Positions 1 through 9,578 are shown, counted from the stretch's first letter. The stretch is 64,000 bases of DNA from Dasania marina DSM 21967 (GCF_000373485.1 NZ_KB891586.1:324734-388733), one strand, 5' to 3'. Translations and numbers: made by a program. The notes: generated by a model not told the origin, from the letters alone.

Positions 1-541
1 AGAAAAAGCCCTGCTGCATACGTACCTGGCCAGCACCACCACAAGTAGTACAGGTAACGGGCGCGCTGCCTTTTTTAGCACCAGAACCATCACAAGGCTT
101 ACATGCTACCAAGGTAGGTATGCGAATTTTTGTGGTGGTGCCTTTTACCGCTTCTTCTAAATCTATATCTAGGTTATAGCGCAAATCAGATCCGGGCTGT
201 GGCCCGCGATGCCTGCCGCCTCCGCCGCCTCCAAAAATATCACCAAACACATCGCCAAAAATATCGCTGAAATTACCGGCACCGGCGCCACCACCATAAC
301 CACCACCCGCATTACCATCCACACCGGCATGGCCGTATTGGTCGTAGGCAGTACGTTTTTGGCTATTAGAAAGAATCTCGTAAGCCTCACTGGCTTCCTT
401 GAATTTTTCTTCAGAGGCTTTGTCATCGGGGTTGCGGTCGGGATGATGCTTCATCGCCACACGGCGATAGGCTTTTTTCAGATCCGCCTCTGAAACATCC
501 TTACTAACCCCTAAAATTTCGTAATAATCGCGTTTTGACAT
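1..541 (-). CDS. dnaJ: Chaperone DnaJ, C-terminal part outside the window
   Basis: Co-chaperone that stimulates the DnaK ATPase and delivers unfolded clients in the cytoplasm. The visible 180 residues start [12 protein letters not shown] and hold the J-domain with the HPD motif (HHPDRN near residue 33), a Gly-rich linker around residues 75-105, and the first two CxxCxGxG zinc repeats (CKPCDGSG and CTTCGGAG). An in-frame ATG 9 nt upstream (550) is a possible alternative start, but family members usually begin MSKRDYY. It lies downstream of dnaK on the same strand, the usual grpE-dnaK-dnaJ order. Only the left window edge truncates it; no damage is visible. Confidence 0.97.
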   Translation of the reverse strand, partial: MSKRDYYEILGVSKDVSEADLKKAYRRVAMKHHPDRNPDDKASEEKFKEASEAYEILSNSQKRTAYDQYGHAGVDGNAGGGYGGGAGAGNFSDIFGDVFGDIFGGGGGGRHRGPQPGSDLRYNLDIDLEEAVKGTTTKIRIPTLVACKPCDGSGAKKGSAPVTCTTCGGAGQVRMQQGFF

Positions 542-634
542 AGTTTTCATTCAGCCTGTTTCGGCTGCTACTTCTGGCTTTTTAAATGAATAAAAGCGCA
601 GCTTAAATGCCGCGCTTCAAAATAATATGGCTGA

Positions 635-697
635 AGCTACAAGCCGTAAGCTACAAGAAAAACTCTCTTGCAACTTACCGCTTACAGCTTGCCGCTG
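635..697. repeat. AGCTACAAG-type heptad repeats between dnaJ and dnaK
   Basis: The 165-bp dnaK-dnaJ gap carries degenerate 7-bp units built on AGCTACA/AGCTTGC (635-657 and 667-697). The same unit is seen cleanly at 5443-5502 and 54318-54343. No clear terminator was found in the gap, so dnaK and dnaJ may be cotranscribed through it. Confidence 0.5.
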
Positions 698-715
698 TCG
701 ATAAAAAAGCTGCGC

Positions 716-2638
716 TTATTTATCGTCCTTCACTTCTTCAAACTCGGCATCCATTACGTCATCGGCAGACTCAGCTTGTTCAGCACCAGCGTCACCGCCA
801 GCAGGCTGGGCTTTCGCTTGCTCTTCGGCGTATAGCTTTTGCGCTAATGAGCCAGACGCTTCCGTCAGCTTTTGGGTAGCCGCGTCCATCGCTTCTTTGT
901 CACCGCTGCCTACAGCCTCTTCAGCCTCTTTTAGCGCTTCTTCTATCGCCGCTTTCTCAGCGTCGTCAGCTTTGTCGCCAGCTTCTTCTACGGTTTTCTT
1001 AGTCGCGTGGATTAAGCCTTCTAACGTGTTACGAGCCGTTACCACTTCTTCAAACTTTTTATCCGCTTCGGCGTTAGCTTCAGCATCGCGCACCATGTTT
1101 TCGATTTCGTCGTCAGACAAACCACTAGAAGCCGTGATGCGTATAGACTGTTCTTTACCGGTTGCCTTATCTTTGGCGCCCACATGCAGAATACCGTTGG
1201 CATCTATGTCGAAGGTTACTTCAATTTGTGGCATGCCACGCGGTGAGGGCGGAATATCAGCCAAGTCAAAACGACCTAGTGATTTGTTTTGTGCCGCTTG
1301 CTTGCGCTCACCCTGTACTACGTGAATCGTCACTGCTGATTGATTATCTTCAGCGGTAGAGAAAGTTTGCGATTTCTTAGTAGGAATCGTGGTGTTCTTT
1401 TCAATCAAAGTCGTTGCAACGCCGCCCATGGTTTCTATACCTAGGCTTAATGGGGTTACGTCTAGCAACAATACGTCTTTAACATCACCGCTTAATACCG
1501 CACCTTGAATCGCCGCGCCCATGGCTACTGCTTCATCAGGGTTTACATCTTTGCGTGGAGCCTTACCGAAAAATTCAGCTACTTTCGCTTGTACCATAGG
1601 CATGCGAGTTTGGCCGCCCACTAAAATGATGTCATCAATTTCAGAGGTTGATAAATCAGCATCTTTAAGCGCTTGCTGTACAGGTTTTAAAGAATTAACA
1701 ACTAAGTCTTCAACCAAAGATTCAAGCTTGGCACGGGTTAACTTAACCACTAAATGCTTAGGCCCAGTCGCGTCAGCAGTAATGTACGGCAAGTTCACTT
1801 CTGTTTGCTGGCTAGAAGACAACTCGATCTTAGCTTTTTCAGCAGCTTCTTTTAAGCGCTGTAGGGCTAGCGGATCGTTGTGTAAATCAATGCTGTTGTC
1901 TTTCTTAAATTCAGCGGCCAAATATTCGATTAAACGCATATCGAAATCTTCACCACCTAAGAAAGTGTCACCATTGGTAGAAAGTACTTCGAACTGATGC
2001 TCGCCATCAACTTCAGCAATTTCGATAATAGAGATATCGAAAGTACCACCACCTAAGTCATATACCGCAATGGTGTGGTCGCCTTTAGATTGATCCATGC
2101 CGTAGGCTAATGCGGCTGCGGTAGGCTCGTTGATAATACGTTTAACATCTAGGCCCGCAATTTTACCGGCATCTTTAGTAGCTTGACGTTGTGAATCATT
2201 GAAGTAAGCCGGAACAGTTACAACCGCTTCGGTTACCGCTTCACCTAAATATTCTTCAGCGGTTTTCTTCATCTTTTTCAAGACTTCCGCAGAAATTTGT
2301 GGAGGCGCCATTTTCTCGCCATTCACTTCTACCCAAGCATCGCCATTATCAGCGGCTGAGATTTTATAAGGCACCATGGAGATGTCTTTTTGTACCACAT
2401 CATCTTTAAACTTACGGCCGATTAAACGCTTAACCGCATATAAGGTATTGTGAGGGTTGGTAACAGCTTGACGCTTAGCGCTTTGGCCTACCAAAATCTC
2501 ACCGTCAGCCGTGTAAGCCACGATAGAAGGCGTAGTGCGATCGCCCTCTGCGTTTTCAATTACTTTGGCTTTGCCGTTTTCTAGCACAGATACACACGAG
2601 TTAGTTGTACCTAAGTCTATACCGATTATCTTACCCAT
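716..2638 (-). CDS. dnaK: Molecular chaperone DnaK (Hsp70)
   Basis: ATP-dependent Hsp70 working with DnaJ and GrpE. The N-terminal nucleotide-binding domain opens with the phosphate loop [10 protein letters not shown] and contains [10 protein letters not shown]-type and VGGQTRMP signatures. It is followed by the substrate-binding domain (after about residue 385, linker DVLLLDV) and an acidic C-terminus ending in EFEEVKDDK, typical of proteobacterial DnaK. About 640 residues, the normal length. I chose the second ATG (2638) because GGAG lies 7 nt before it and the protein then begins [10 protein letters not shown]; the ATG at 2644 is too close to that Shine-Dalgarno. A sigma-32-like promoter lies at 2712-2739. 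Confidence 0.98.
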   Translation of the reverse strand: MGKIIGIDLGTTNSCVSVLENGKAKVIENAEGDRTTPSIVAYTADGEILVGQSAKRQAVTNPHNTLYAVKRLIGRKFKDDVVQKDISMVPYKISAADNGDAWVEVNGEKMAPPQISAEVLKKMKKTAEEYLGEAVTEAVVTVPAYFNDSQRQATKDAGKIAGLDVKRIINEPTAAALAYGMDQSKGDHTIAVYDLGGGTFDISIIEIAEVDGEHQFEVLSTNGDTFLGGEDFDMRLIEYLAAEFKKDNSIDLHNDPLALQRLKEAAEKAKIELSSSQQTEVNLPYITADATGPKHLVVKLTRAKLESLVEDLVVNSLKPVQQALKDADLSTSEIDDIILVGGQTRMPMVQAKVAEFFGKAPRKDVNPDEAVAMGAAIQGAVLSGDVKDVLLLDVTPLSLGIETMGGVATTLIEKNTTIPTKKSQTFSTAEDNQSAVTIHVVQGERKQAAQNKSLGRFDLADIPPSPRGMPQIEVTFDIDANGILHVGAKDKATGKEQSIRITASSGLSDDEIENMVRDAEANAEADKKFEEVVTARNTLEGLIHATKKTVEEAGDKADDAEKAAIEEALKEAEEAVGSGDKEAMDAATQKLTEASGSLAQKLYAEEQAKAQPAGGDAGAEQAESADDVMDAEFEEVKDDK

Positions 2639-2711
2639 TGTCATACTCCATCGTTCAATTTCATGGCGGCCTGTCTGAGAGCTACAAGCCTTTACTATTC
2701 AGTTGTTATCT

Positions 2712-2739
2712 ATATTGGCGCATTTACGCCCTTTTCAAG
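2712..2739 (-). promoter_or_regulatory. Sigma-32-type promoter for dnaK
   Basis: On the minus strand a perfect -35 element CTTGAAA (2733-2739) is followed after 13 nt by GCCAATAT (2712-2719), 5 of 7 defined positions of the RpoH -10 consensus CCCCATNT. It lies about 75 nt before the dnaK start. This allows heat-induced dnaK transcription separate from grpE. Confidence 0.6.
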
Positions 2740-2797
2740 GGCTGCAGCCATTTATTTTGTGTTGTTTAGCCGGACATTAGCCGACCCGCTCGTCCAG

Positions 2798-3376
2798 CTA
2801 GGCGCCGGGCGCTTTCGAGACCATAACCATAGCCGGGCGCAATAAACGACCGCTTAAGGTGTAGCCTTTTTGCATGACATGGAGAACCGTATTGGGCTCC
2901 ACATCGGGGTTTTCAACCATAGACATAGCCTGATGTACTTGCGGGTCAAATGGCTCGCCATTAGGGTCAACCTGTTCAACCTTGAATTTTTCCAAAGCGG
3001 CCATGAGTGATTTTTGGGTGAGTTCCACCCCTTCTATCAAAGGCCTTAAGGATTCATTGCCTTGATCGGCGGCCTCTAGAGCGCGCTCTAGGTTATCGGC
3101 AACCACCAACAACTCACCAGCAAACTTCTCTAATGCAAACTTGCGGGCCTTATCCACCTCGGCCTCGGCGCGACGTTGGGTGTTATGGGCATCAGCCACA
3201 GTGCGCAGGGCATGCTCTTTGGTGTCGGCCAACTCTTGCTGAGAGGCCTCTAGCTGCGCTTTTAGGCTATCCACTTCGCTAAGCTCTGCACCAAACTCTG
3301 TGGCCTCGGCGCTATCGACTACCGTTTCGGGCTGGGCTGAGTCTAACTCGGGGTTTGTTTGATCATCTTTTGACAC
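2798..3376 (-). CDS. grpE: Nucleotide exchange factor GrpE
   Basis: Releases ADP from DnaK to reset the chaperone cycle. About 192 residues: an acidic, low-complexity N-terminus, a long coiled-coil region (LKAQLEASQQELADTKE onward, residues about 40-90) and a C-terminal beta domain with the GVELTQKSL and VHQAMSMVE-type motifs. I prefer the GTG at 3376, which has GGAG 10 nt upstream and gives MSKDDQTNPEL; the in-frame GTG at 3385 is only 1 nt from that site. It is upstream of dnaK on the same strand with its own sigma-32 promoter. Confidence 0.96.
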   Translation of the reverse strand: MSKDDQTNPELDSAQPETVVDSAEATEFGAELSEVDSLKAQLEASQQELADTKEHALRTVADAHNTQRRAEAEVDKARKFALEKFAGELLVVADNLERALEAADQGNESLRPLIEGVELTQKSLMAALEKFKVEQVDPNGEPFDPQVHQAMSMVENPDVEPNTVLHVMQKGYTLSGRLLRPAMVMVSKAPGA

Positions 3377-3470
3377 TGCGTACACTCTCCAATTACCGCT
3401 GAGATTAATGGCTACAAAAAGGCACTAACAGCGCCACCTTTTCACCTATAACATTACCTATTGTGCTCAG

Positions 3471-3498
3471 ATATGGGGGCGCTCAGCGTCATATCAAG
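3471..3498 (-). promoter_or_regulatory. Strong sigma-32 promoter for grpE
   Basis: Minus-strand CTTGATA (3492-3498), then a spacer, then CCCCATAT (3471-3478), a full match to the RpoH -10 consensus and 6 of 7 at -35. It lies about 95 nt upstream of grpE and should drive heat-shock expression of grpE, possibly also the genes beyond. The rest of the 312-bp grpE-recN gap holds the recN control region. Confidence 0.8.
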
Positions 3499-3622
3499 GT
3501 TTTAGACATAAAAAATTAATTCTTATATATCAATAAGTTATTCAAAGGTCACGGCAACAGCCACACAGCAACAGCCAGCCATAAAATAAAAACTAGACAA
3601 AACACTGTACAAATAACCATAA

Positions 3623-3642
3623 TACTGTGTATAACAACAGTG
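3623..3642 (+). promoter_or_regulatory. LexA (SOS) box of recN
   Basis: A perfect CTGT-N8-ACAG core (3625-3640) inside a 20-bp sequence close to the gammaproteobacterial LexA consensus, 46 nt before recN. A weaker CTGTACAAATAACCAT half-match lies just upstream (3605-3620). A possible promoter, TAGACA (3594-3599) and CATAAT (3618-3623), overlaps it. RecN is a classical SOS gene, so repression by LexA is expected. Confidence 0.85.
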
Positions 3643-3688
3643 GTTAAACGCCAGCGCCTTAATAAGACTTGATACAGAGATAAACAGC

Positions 3689-5353
3689 ATGCTCAGCCAT
3701 TTAAATATCAATAATTTTGCTATTGCCTCTCATTTGGATATAGAGCTACACCGCGGCATGACCGTAATTACCGGCGAAACCGGCGCCGGCAAATCCATTA
3801 TGCTGGGCGCTTTGGGCTTGGCCTTGGGCGATCGCGCCGATGCCAGCATCGTCAAGCACGGCGCCGACCGTGCTGATATCCATGCCACCTTCGATATCAG
3901 TGACATTCCTGAAGCTCAACAATGGTTGGCCAGCCGTGAGCTTAACGCCGGCCACGAGTGCCTACTGCGCAGGGTCATCACCAAGGAGGGGCGCTCACGC
4001 GGCTTTATTAATGGCAGCCCCGCCACCCTCAGCGACCTGAAAACCCTAGGCAATATGCTCATAGACATACACAGCCAGCACGCCCATCAATCGCTGTTAA
4101 AAAAGGAGCAACAGCGTCGCCTGCTAGACGAATACGCCAATACCCAGGGCTTAGCCGATGACATCAAAACCACCGTTACCGATTACAATCAACTGGCACA
4201 ACGTCTAGCTACACTAGAGAGTAACCACAGCGAACAAACCGCCAGAGCACAGTTATTAAGCTACCAAGTGGAAGAGCTGGATCAACTGGCCCTAGAAGTA
4301 GGCGAGCTGGAAAAACTGGAAACCGAGCAAAAACAACGCGCCAATGCTGAAGCTATACTAGAATCCTGCCACCACGCCCTAGCGCTGTGCCAAGAAGGCG
4401 AACTTAACGTCAACAATATACTCAGCCAAGCCATACGCTCACTGGCCACTATACCCGCCAAAACCAAAGGCTTAAGCGAAGCCGAACAGCTATTAAGCAG
4501 CGCCCTGATACAAGCTGAAGAAGCCAGCCACGAAATTTCTGCCCATATAGACAGCTTCGAAGTCGACCCTGAGCGCCTGCTCTATGTAGAGCAACGCCTC
4601 AACCAAGTATTCGAGATAGCCCGTAAACACCGGGTAGACGCCAGCCAACTCAGCGAGCTACACCAGCAATTACAAACCGAACTCAGTGCCATCGCCGGCA
4701 GCGATGAGGAAATAGACAACTTGCACCGGCAAACTAACGAGCTGCGTCTGGAGTACCAGCAACTGGCCGCTAAACTCAGCAAAAAACGCCGTAGCGCAGC
4801 CCAAAAACTTGAAAAGCAAGTAGAAGCACAGCTACAAACCCTAGCCATGAGTAACTGCCGCTTTACCATAGCGCTAGCCGCCAGAGAGTCTCAACAGCCA
4901 CACCAGCACGGCCTAGAAGACATCCACTTTTTAATTAGCACCAACCCCGGCCAGCCCGCGCAAGCCCTATCGCGTACCGCTTCTGGCGGCGAACTCTCAC
5001 GCATCAGCCTAGCCATACAAGTGGTCACTGCTCAAACCAGCGCCATACCCACCATGGTATTTGATGAAGTAGATGTAGGTGTAGGCGGCGCCACCGCCGA
5101 AGTAGTCGGCAACCTACTGCAACAACTGGGCGAAAAAGGCCAAGTACTGTGCGTAACCCACCAGCCACAGGTTGCCTCCAAGGGACATCAACATTTATAC
5201 GTGAGCAAACAGAGTAATAAAAAAGCCGTCAGCACCCAACTACAGCAATTAACAGCGGAACAAAAAGTGGAAGAAATTGCCCGCATGTTAGGGGGCATAG
5301 ACATAAGCAAGCAATCGAGGGCGCATGCCAAACAGATGTTGGCAGTGCATTAG
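3689..5353 (+). CDS. recN: DNA repair protein RecN
   Basis: SMC-like ATPase of double-strand-break repair, acting on DNA ends in the cytoplasm. 554 residues, normal for the family. The Walker A motif GETGAGKS lies at residues 29-36. Long coiled coils flank a central hinge (about residues 150-390). The ABC signature TASGGELSRISLA is near residue 440, and Walker B TMVFDEVDVGVGG follows. It stands alone on the plus strand, divergent from grpE, under a LexA box. Downstream comes a heptad-repeat tract and the end of convergent fur. Confidence 0.97.
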   Translation: MLSHLNINNFAIASHLDIELHRGMTVITGETGAGKSIMLGALGLALGDRADASIVKHGADRADIHATFDISDIPEAQQWLASRELNAGHECLLRRVITKEGRSRGFINGSPATLSDLKTLGNMLIDIHSQHAHQSLLKKEQQRRLLDEYANTQGLADDIKTTVTDYNQLAQRLATLESNHSEQTARAQLLSYQVEELDQLALEVGELEKLETEQKQRANAEAILESCHHALALCQEGELNVNNILSQAIRSLATIPAKTKGLSEAEQLLSSALIQAEEASHEISAHIDSFEVDPERLLYVEQRLNQVFEIARKHRVDASQLSELHQQLQTELSAIAGSDEEIDNLHRQTNELRLEYQQLAAKLSKKRRSAAQKLEKQVEAQLQTLAMSNCRFTIALAARESQQPHQHGLEDIHFLISTNPGQPAQALSRTASGGELSRISLAIQVVTAQTSAIPTMVFDEVDVGVGGATAEVVGNLLQQLGEKGQVLCVTHQPQVASKGHQHLYVSKQSNKKAVSTQLQQLTAEQKVEEIARMLGGIDISKQSRAHAKQMLAVH

Positions 5354-5442
5354 TACCCAAAACAGGGTTTTGGGTAGCTACGAGTTGTAAGCGGCAAGCT
5401 TTAAGATAAAGATTGACTTTGAGAAGCCTGCACCAATAATTT

Positions 5443-5502
5443 TATAGCTTATAGCTTATAGCTTATAGCTTATAGCTTATAGCTTGTAGCTTGTAGCTTG
5501 TA
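5443..5502. repeat. Perfect heptanucleotide tandem repeat (TATAGCT)6(TGTAGCT)2
   Basis: Six exact TATAGCT units (5443-5484), two TGTAGCT units (5485-5498) and a partial ninth, between convergent recN and fur. The preceding bases 5381-5404 carry looser copies. Such AGCT-centred heptads can change copy number by slippage. It does not encode anything. Confidence 0.9.
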
Positions 5503-5526
5503 AAACCGAAGCAGCTACTGCTTCGG
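5502..5526 (-). terminator. Intrinsic terminator of fur, with the stop codon in the loop
   Basis: Minus strand: a 9-bp perfect stem CCGAAGCAG / CTGCTTCGG (5506-5514 with 5518-5526), loop TAG, followed by TTTT. The three loop bases are the fur stop codon, so the last fur codons form the upstream arm. Confidence 0.75.
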
Positions 5527-5928
5527 CTTTACATACAAAACAAGACTATGATCAACAATCTCATAGCCCATTTCATCGGCTATTTCATGCTGGCGTCTTT
5601 CTATCGTGGGGTCACAAAACTCTAATACTTGTCCGCTATCTAAGCACACCATGTGGTCGTGATGATCTTCTTTGGCCATTTCAAAAACGGAGTGGCCGCC
5701 TTCAAAGTTATGCCTAACCACTAGGCCGGCAGACTCAAACTGGGTTAATACCCGGTAAACCGTGGCTAGGCCTACGTCTTCACCAGTCTCTAATAAGGCT
5801 TTGTACACGTCTTCTGCGCTGAGGTGATGGCTGTCTTGTTCCGCGGCCTCTAATAGCTGCAAAATTTTCACTCTAGGCAGGGTGACTTTTAACCCTGCTT
5901 TACGTAATTCCTGATTTTGGATGGCCAT
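5515..5928 (-). CDS. fur: Ferric uptake regulator Fur
   Basis: Iron-responsive repressor of iron acquisition genes. 137 residues: an N-terminal winged helix (GLKVTLPRVKILQLLE, recognition region DVGLATVYRVLTQFE) and a C-terminal dimer/metal domain with the HHDHMVC motif near residues 88-94. The second Cys of the E. coli zinc pair is Ser here (CLDSG), as in Pseudomonas-type Fur, so the structural zinc site differs from E. coli. Divergent from bamE with 72 bp between them, an arrangement common in pseudomonads. Confidence 0.97.
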   Translation of the reverse strand: MAIQNQELRKAGLKVTLPRVKILQLLEAAEQDSHHLSAEDVYKALLETGEDVGLATVYRVLTQFESAGLVVRHNFEGGHSVFEMAKEDHHDHMVCLDSGQVLEFCDPTIERRQHEIADEMGYEIVDHSLVLYVKPKQ

Positions 5929-6000
5929 AATGTGGCTGCCTTAGCGTTAATTGCGAGTTTCGGGTATTATCCACAACCTCAAGCAACAGTGGAACCACCC

Positions 6001-6369
6001 ATGACTAAATATCTTTTACCTCTATGCTGCTTATTGCTTAGCTTAGCAGCTTGTACACCGCATAAAATCGCTATCGAGCAAGGCAATATTTTAAAAGCCG
6101 ATATGATCAAACAACTGGAAGTTGGCATGTCTAAAAGCCAAATCGAGTTTATTTTAGGCAGTCCCATTATTAAAGATAGCTTTAATGGCGACCGCTGGGA
6201 TTATATTTATGTTATGCGCCCCCATAAAATGCCGGTACGCAAGAAAACCCTAACCCTAGTTTTTAAAGGCGAGCATTTAGCCAGCATGAACGGTTCGGCG
6301 CTTAAGCTGCTAGAAGAGGATGAAGCTGAAGAGAACCCTGATGCTGAAACCCTTAGCCGCGACGACTAA
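6001..6369 (+). CDS. bamE: Outer membrane assembly lipoprotein BamE (OmlA/SmpA)
   Basis: Lipoprotein of the Bam complex that inserts beta-barrel proteins in the outer membrane. The start MTKYLLPLCCLLLSLAAC gives a signal peptide with a lipobox (LAAC) cleaved before Cys. The SmpA/OmlA domain follows, with the conserved QLEVGMSKSQIEFILGSP and WDYIYVMR elements. 122 residues, normal length. An upstream in-frame ATG at 5917 would lie inside fur and would spoil the signal peptide, so I reject it. Confidence 0.94.
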   Translation: MTKYLLPLCCLLLSLAACTPHKIAIEQGNILKADMIKQLEVGMSKSQIEFILGSPIIKDSFNGDRWDYIYVMRPHKMPVRKKTLTLVFKGEHLASMNGSALKLLEEDEAEENPDAETLSRDD

Positions 6370-6410
6370 ACCAGCAGGCCATTAATAACGCCAAACAGCA
6401 GAACATTACC

Positions 6411-6740
6411 CTAGCGCCGAGTATTCTTTTGCTCGGCCTTTTCCGCCTTAACCTTCTCGGCACGGGCTTTGCGTACCTCTTTCGGGTCTATTAATAAGGA
6501 CCGGTAAATCTCTACCCTGTCACCCTCACGCAGCAAGGCTTGCTGCGGCTTGGCCACCGTCTTGCCAAAAACGCCCAGTTTGGCGTCGGCGACACACAGG
6601 TCAGGGAAAAACCGCTCCATACCCGCAGCCAAAGCGCCTTCGTATACTGTGCTGCCCTCGGCAAGCTCTAGCGTAATAATTTTTTGCTTGGTAGGCAGGG
6701 CATAAGCCACTTCTATAGTGATAGTAGGCGTTGCTGGCAT
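6411..6740 (-). CDS. rnfH: RnfH family ubiquitin-like protein
   Basis: Small beta-grasp protein of the RnfH (UPF0125) family, function not established. About 109 residues, with the diagnostic ITIEVAYALPTKQ start and the GDRVEIYRSLLIDPKEVRKARAE end, then a Lys/Glu-rich tail. I prefer ATG 6740 because AAGAGA precedes it at good spacing; a GTG at 6797 would add 19 residues of low-complexity sequence. Downstream of ratA on the same strand, the usual pairing near smpB. Confidence 0.9.
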   Translation of the reverse strand: MPATPTITIEVAYALPTKQKIITLELAEGSTVYEGALAAGMERFFPDLCVADAKLGVFGKTVAKPQQALLREGDRVEIYRSLLIDPKEVRKARAEKVKAEKAEQKNTRR

Positions 6741-6815
6741 GACGTTCTCTTGATTCATTGCTCTTGATTGATCGGTATTGTTATCGATAGCGCTCACCCG
6801 TAATGACTCGGTAAC

Positions 6816-7250
6816 CTAGCCATACAGCTGTTGCGCGCGTTTGACTATGGCATCCACCAAATTATTAGCCATGGGCTCAAACACTTTTTTAGCAGCCAGT
6901 GATAGCACCGCCCCTCGCAACTCAAAATCCATCTGCAAGCTTACCTTACAGGCCTCATCACCCAAAGCCTGCAACTGCCATTCGCCTTGAAACTGTGAAA
7001 AGGGCCCATCCACCAAATGCATCACCACCTTTGTGGGGTAATACAACTCATTGCGGGTGGTAAAACTGTAGCTAAAGCCCAGCTTGGACAAGTCCAAGCG
7101 CGCCTGCATATGGCCCTCACTTTGCGATAGTAACTCAGCCCCCACGCAGCCATCCATAAATTGGGGGTAGGCGGTAACATCATTAATAAGCTGGTATATC
7201 TTATCAACAGCATAAGGCAATAACGCACTGCGCTGAATGGAAGTCATCAT
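6816..7250 (-). CDS. ratA: RatA family SRPBCC (START-like) protein
   Basis: 144-residue START/polyketide-cyclase fold protein of the RatA/Coq10 family. In E. coli RatA was reported to interfere with 70S ribosome assembly; Coq10 relatives bind quinones, so the cellular role here is open. Diagnostic sequence: LLPYAVDKIYQLINDVTAYPQFM at the N-terminus and VDAIVKRAQQLYG at the end. Paired with rnfH and located near smpB, as in many gammaproteobacteria, but separated from smpB here by a transporter gene. Confidence 0.9.
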   Translation of the reverse strand: MMTSIQRSALLPYAVDKIYQLINDVTAYPQFMDGCVGAELLSQSEGHMQARLDLSKLGFSYSFTTRNELYYPTKVVMHLVDGPFSQFQGEWQLQALGDEACKVSLQMDFELRGAVLSLAAKKVFEPMANNLVDAIVKRAQQLYG

Positions 7251-7284
7251 ATATAGTCGTTACTAAAAAGGGGGCTAAGCAGCA

Positions 7285-8652
7285 TTAAAACCAATGCCTA
7301 TACACAGGCACCAGCAAAATCACCAATACAGCAGGTGCGGCAATATAACGTAAAAGCCAATACCAAAGAACAAAAACAAAACCGCTGTGGCGATAAAACT
7401 CATCGCGCACCACCTCTAGCCGCATGCGCCAGCCCACAAACATCGCTATTAACAAGCCCCCTAAGGGCAGCAATATAGTGACGCTAACATAATCCAGCCA
7501 ATTAAAAATACTTCTGTCCAGCCAGCGCACATCACTCCACACATTTAGCGATAGCAACGCCGCTAAGCCCAGCAGCCACACCAACAAGCCCACGCTGATG
7601 GCGGCGAACAAGCGCTTAAACTTAGCCCGCTCAATCAGCCAGGCAACCGCCGGCTCCATTAAGGCTACGCCCGAGCTTAACGCCACCAGCGCCACCACGG
7701 TAAAGAAGGCACCGCCGAATAACTCGCCGTGCTCTATATGGCCAAAAGCATAAGGAAGCGCCACAAACATCAAGCCCGGACCCGTGCTGGGGGCAATATT
7801 TAAGCTAAACACCAAAGGGAATATGGCCAAACCGGCCAACAAGGCTACCGCGGTATCGATCAACACCACCACCGATAACAGCCCCGCCACTGAGCGGCCA
7901 TCGGGCATATAAGCACCAAAGGCCATCATCGCCCCTAAGCCTATGCTCAGCGTAAAAAAAGCCTGACCCAAGGCCGCTAACATAATCTCAGGGGTAATGG
8001 CCTGCCACTGAAAACTAAACAAAAACTGCTGGGCGGCGGCCATATCGCCCATGCGATTACTATAAAACACCACGATCAGCAGCAAAATCACAAACACCGG
8101 CAAGATAATACGGGCCATTTTTGCCATGCCCCACTCCACCCCTGTAGAGACCACCAACACTACCAAGCCTATAAACACGCTGTGCCACAACGCCAATTGT
8201 TGCGGGTCAGCCAGTAATTGATTAAACACCTCGCCCACTTTAGCCGCGCTTAACCCCTTATATTGGCCACTAAAAACACTCTCTATATGGGCAATACCCA
8301 GCCCCGCCATGACGCTGTAATAGGAAAGAATCAACAAGCCCGCTAAACAACCCAACCAGCCCATGCTCTGCCACAGCGTGGAAACGCCGGCCTCACGGGC
8401 CAAATTATGGCTGGCGGTAATAGGGTTAGCACGGCCACGGCTGCCTATCACCACCTCGGCAATCAGCACTGGCAACGACACCATGAGCACAAAACAGAGA
8501 TACACCAATACAAAAGCTCCACCGCCGTTGGCACCCGCCAAGGCAGAAAACTTCCATAAGTTACCCATGCCTACCGCAGCACCAGCGGTAGCCGCCACAA
8601 ACGTCCAACGGCTGCCCCATACGCCCTGGCTAGATTCCCTTAATAAAGACAC
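7285..8652 (-). CDS. Sodium-dependent transporter, NSS/SNF family
   Basis: Inner-membrane symporter of the neurotransmitter:sodium symporter (LeuT) family. 455 residues with about 11-12 hydrophobic segments. The N-terminal signature WGSRWTFVAATAGAAVGMGNLWKFS matches the unwound TM1 sodium/substrate site. Substrate is probably an amino acid or amine but cannot be read from sequence. The start is GTG. It sits between ratA and smpB, so it interrupts the common smpB-ratA neighbourhood. Confidence 0.9.
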   Translation of the reverse strand: MSLLRESSQGVWGSRWTFVAATAGAAVGMGNLWKFSALAGANGGGAFVLVYLCFVLMVSLPVLIAEVVIGSRGRANPITASHNLAREAGVSTLWQSMGWLGCLAGLLILSYYSVMAGLGIAHIESVFSGQYKGLSAAKVGEVFNQLLADPQQLALWHSVFIGLVVLVVSTGVEWGMAKMARIILPVFVILLLIVVFYSNRMGDMAAAQQFLFSFQWQAITPEIMLAALGQAFFTLSIGLGAMMAFGAYMPDGRSVAGLLSVVVLIDTAVALLAGLAIFPLVFSLNIAPSTGPGLMFVALPYAFGHIEHGELFGGAFFTVVALVALSSGVALMEPAVAWLIERAKFKRLFAAISVGLLVWLLGLAALLSLNVWSDVRWLDRSIFNWLDYVSVTILLPLGGLLIAMFVGWRMRLEVVRDEFYRHSGFVFVLWYWLLRYIAAPAVLVILLVPVYRHWF

Positions 8653-8822
8653 TGGCTCTGCACCTTCCCCTAAATACGCCCAAAAAATAAATACAGCTTA
8701 CCGTAAAGCCCTAGACTATGGCGATAAACAAGCCGCATAACTTAAAGGCGGCTATAGGCATCCCCTATATTCTCATCCCCCCCTATATTCATTAGCCAAT
8801 GAAATACCTATAATGCCGCCCC

Positions 8823-9305
8823 ATGAGCAAAAACAAACCCAAACATACCAGCAACACCATCGCCCTTAACAAAAAGGCCAAACACGATTACCAGCTTGAA
8901 ACCAAATTTGAAGCTGGCGTCGTGCTATTAGGCTGGGAAGTAAAAAGCTTAAGAGAAGGCAAAGTACAAATAGTCGACACCTATGTGCATATGCAAAACG
9001 GTGAGGCCCTGCTGATAGGCGCGCATATCACCCCACTAAACACGGTTTCTACCCACTATGTGGCAGAGCCCATGCGCACCCGCAAGCTGTTACTCAATAA
9101 ACGCGAGCTGGCCAAAATAATTTCCGCTACGCAACAAGATGGTCTCACCTGTGTGTGTACCGCCCTGTACTGGAAAGGCCATTTAGTTAAAGCCGAAGTT
9201 TGCATCGCCAAAGGCAAGCAAAAACACGATAAACGCGCTACCGAAAAAGATAGAGACTGGGGCCGCGAAAAACAACGCATAGTGCGCGACAACACGCGCC
9301 AGTAA
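8823..9305 (+). CDS. smpB: SsrA-binding protein SmpB
   Basis: Binds tmRNA and brings it to stalled ribosomes for trans-translation. 160 residues, with the typical N-terminal [20 protein letters not shown], the central [11 protein letters not shown] and the basic tail [16 protein letters not shown]. Followed on the same strand by ssrA about 355 bp downstream, so both partners of the rescue system are neighbours. Confidence 0.97.
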   Translation: MSKNKPKHTSNTIALNKKAKHDYQLETKFEAGVVLLGWEVKSLREGKVQIVDTYVHMQNGEALLIGAHITPLNTVSTHYVAEPMRTRKLLLNKRELAKIISATQQDGLTCVCTALYWKGHLVKAEVCIAKGKQKHDKRATEKDRDWGREKQRIVRDNTRQ

Positions 9306-9578
9306 AAATCAGCAATACTTTTCAAAAATATCGAATGACTTTATAAAGCGCTTTTTTAGACGTAAACACTCTAACCACCGCATTGCAATTTAACCACTTC
9401 GGGGCCATATTAACAATGACACTTCGGTGCCACGACAGATCTCCCTCAGGGAGCATCAACTGGGGTGCGGACGCATAACCTACGGGTCGTCCCATCCCTG
9501 TTCTTCCCAAGCTATTCCATTCCCCACAGCTCTCAACGACACTTTATCGCCTTAATATCACTTTATGTAAATGAGGAG

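Noticed and set aside
209-493. Plus-strand reading frame of 94 codons opposite dnaJ
   Set aside because: Antisense shadow of dnaJ with no Shine-Dalgarno or family features.
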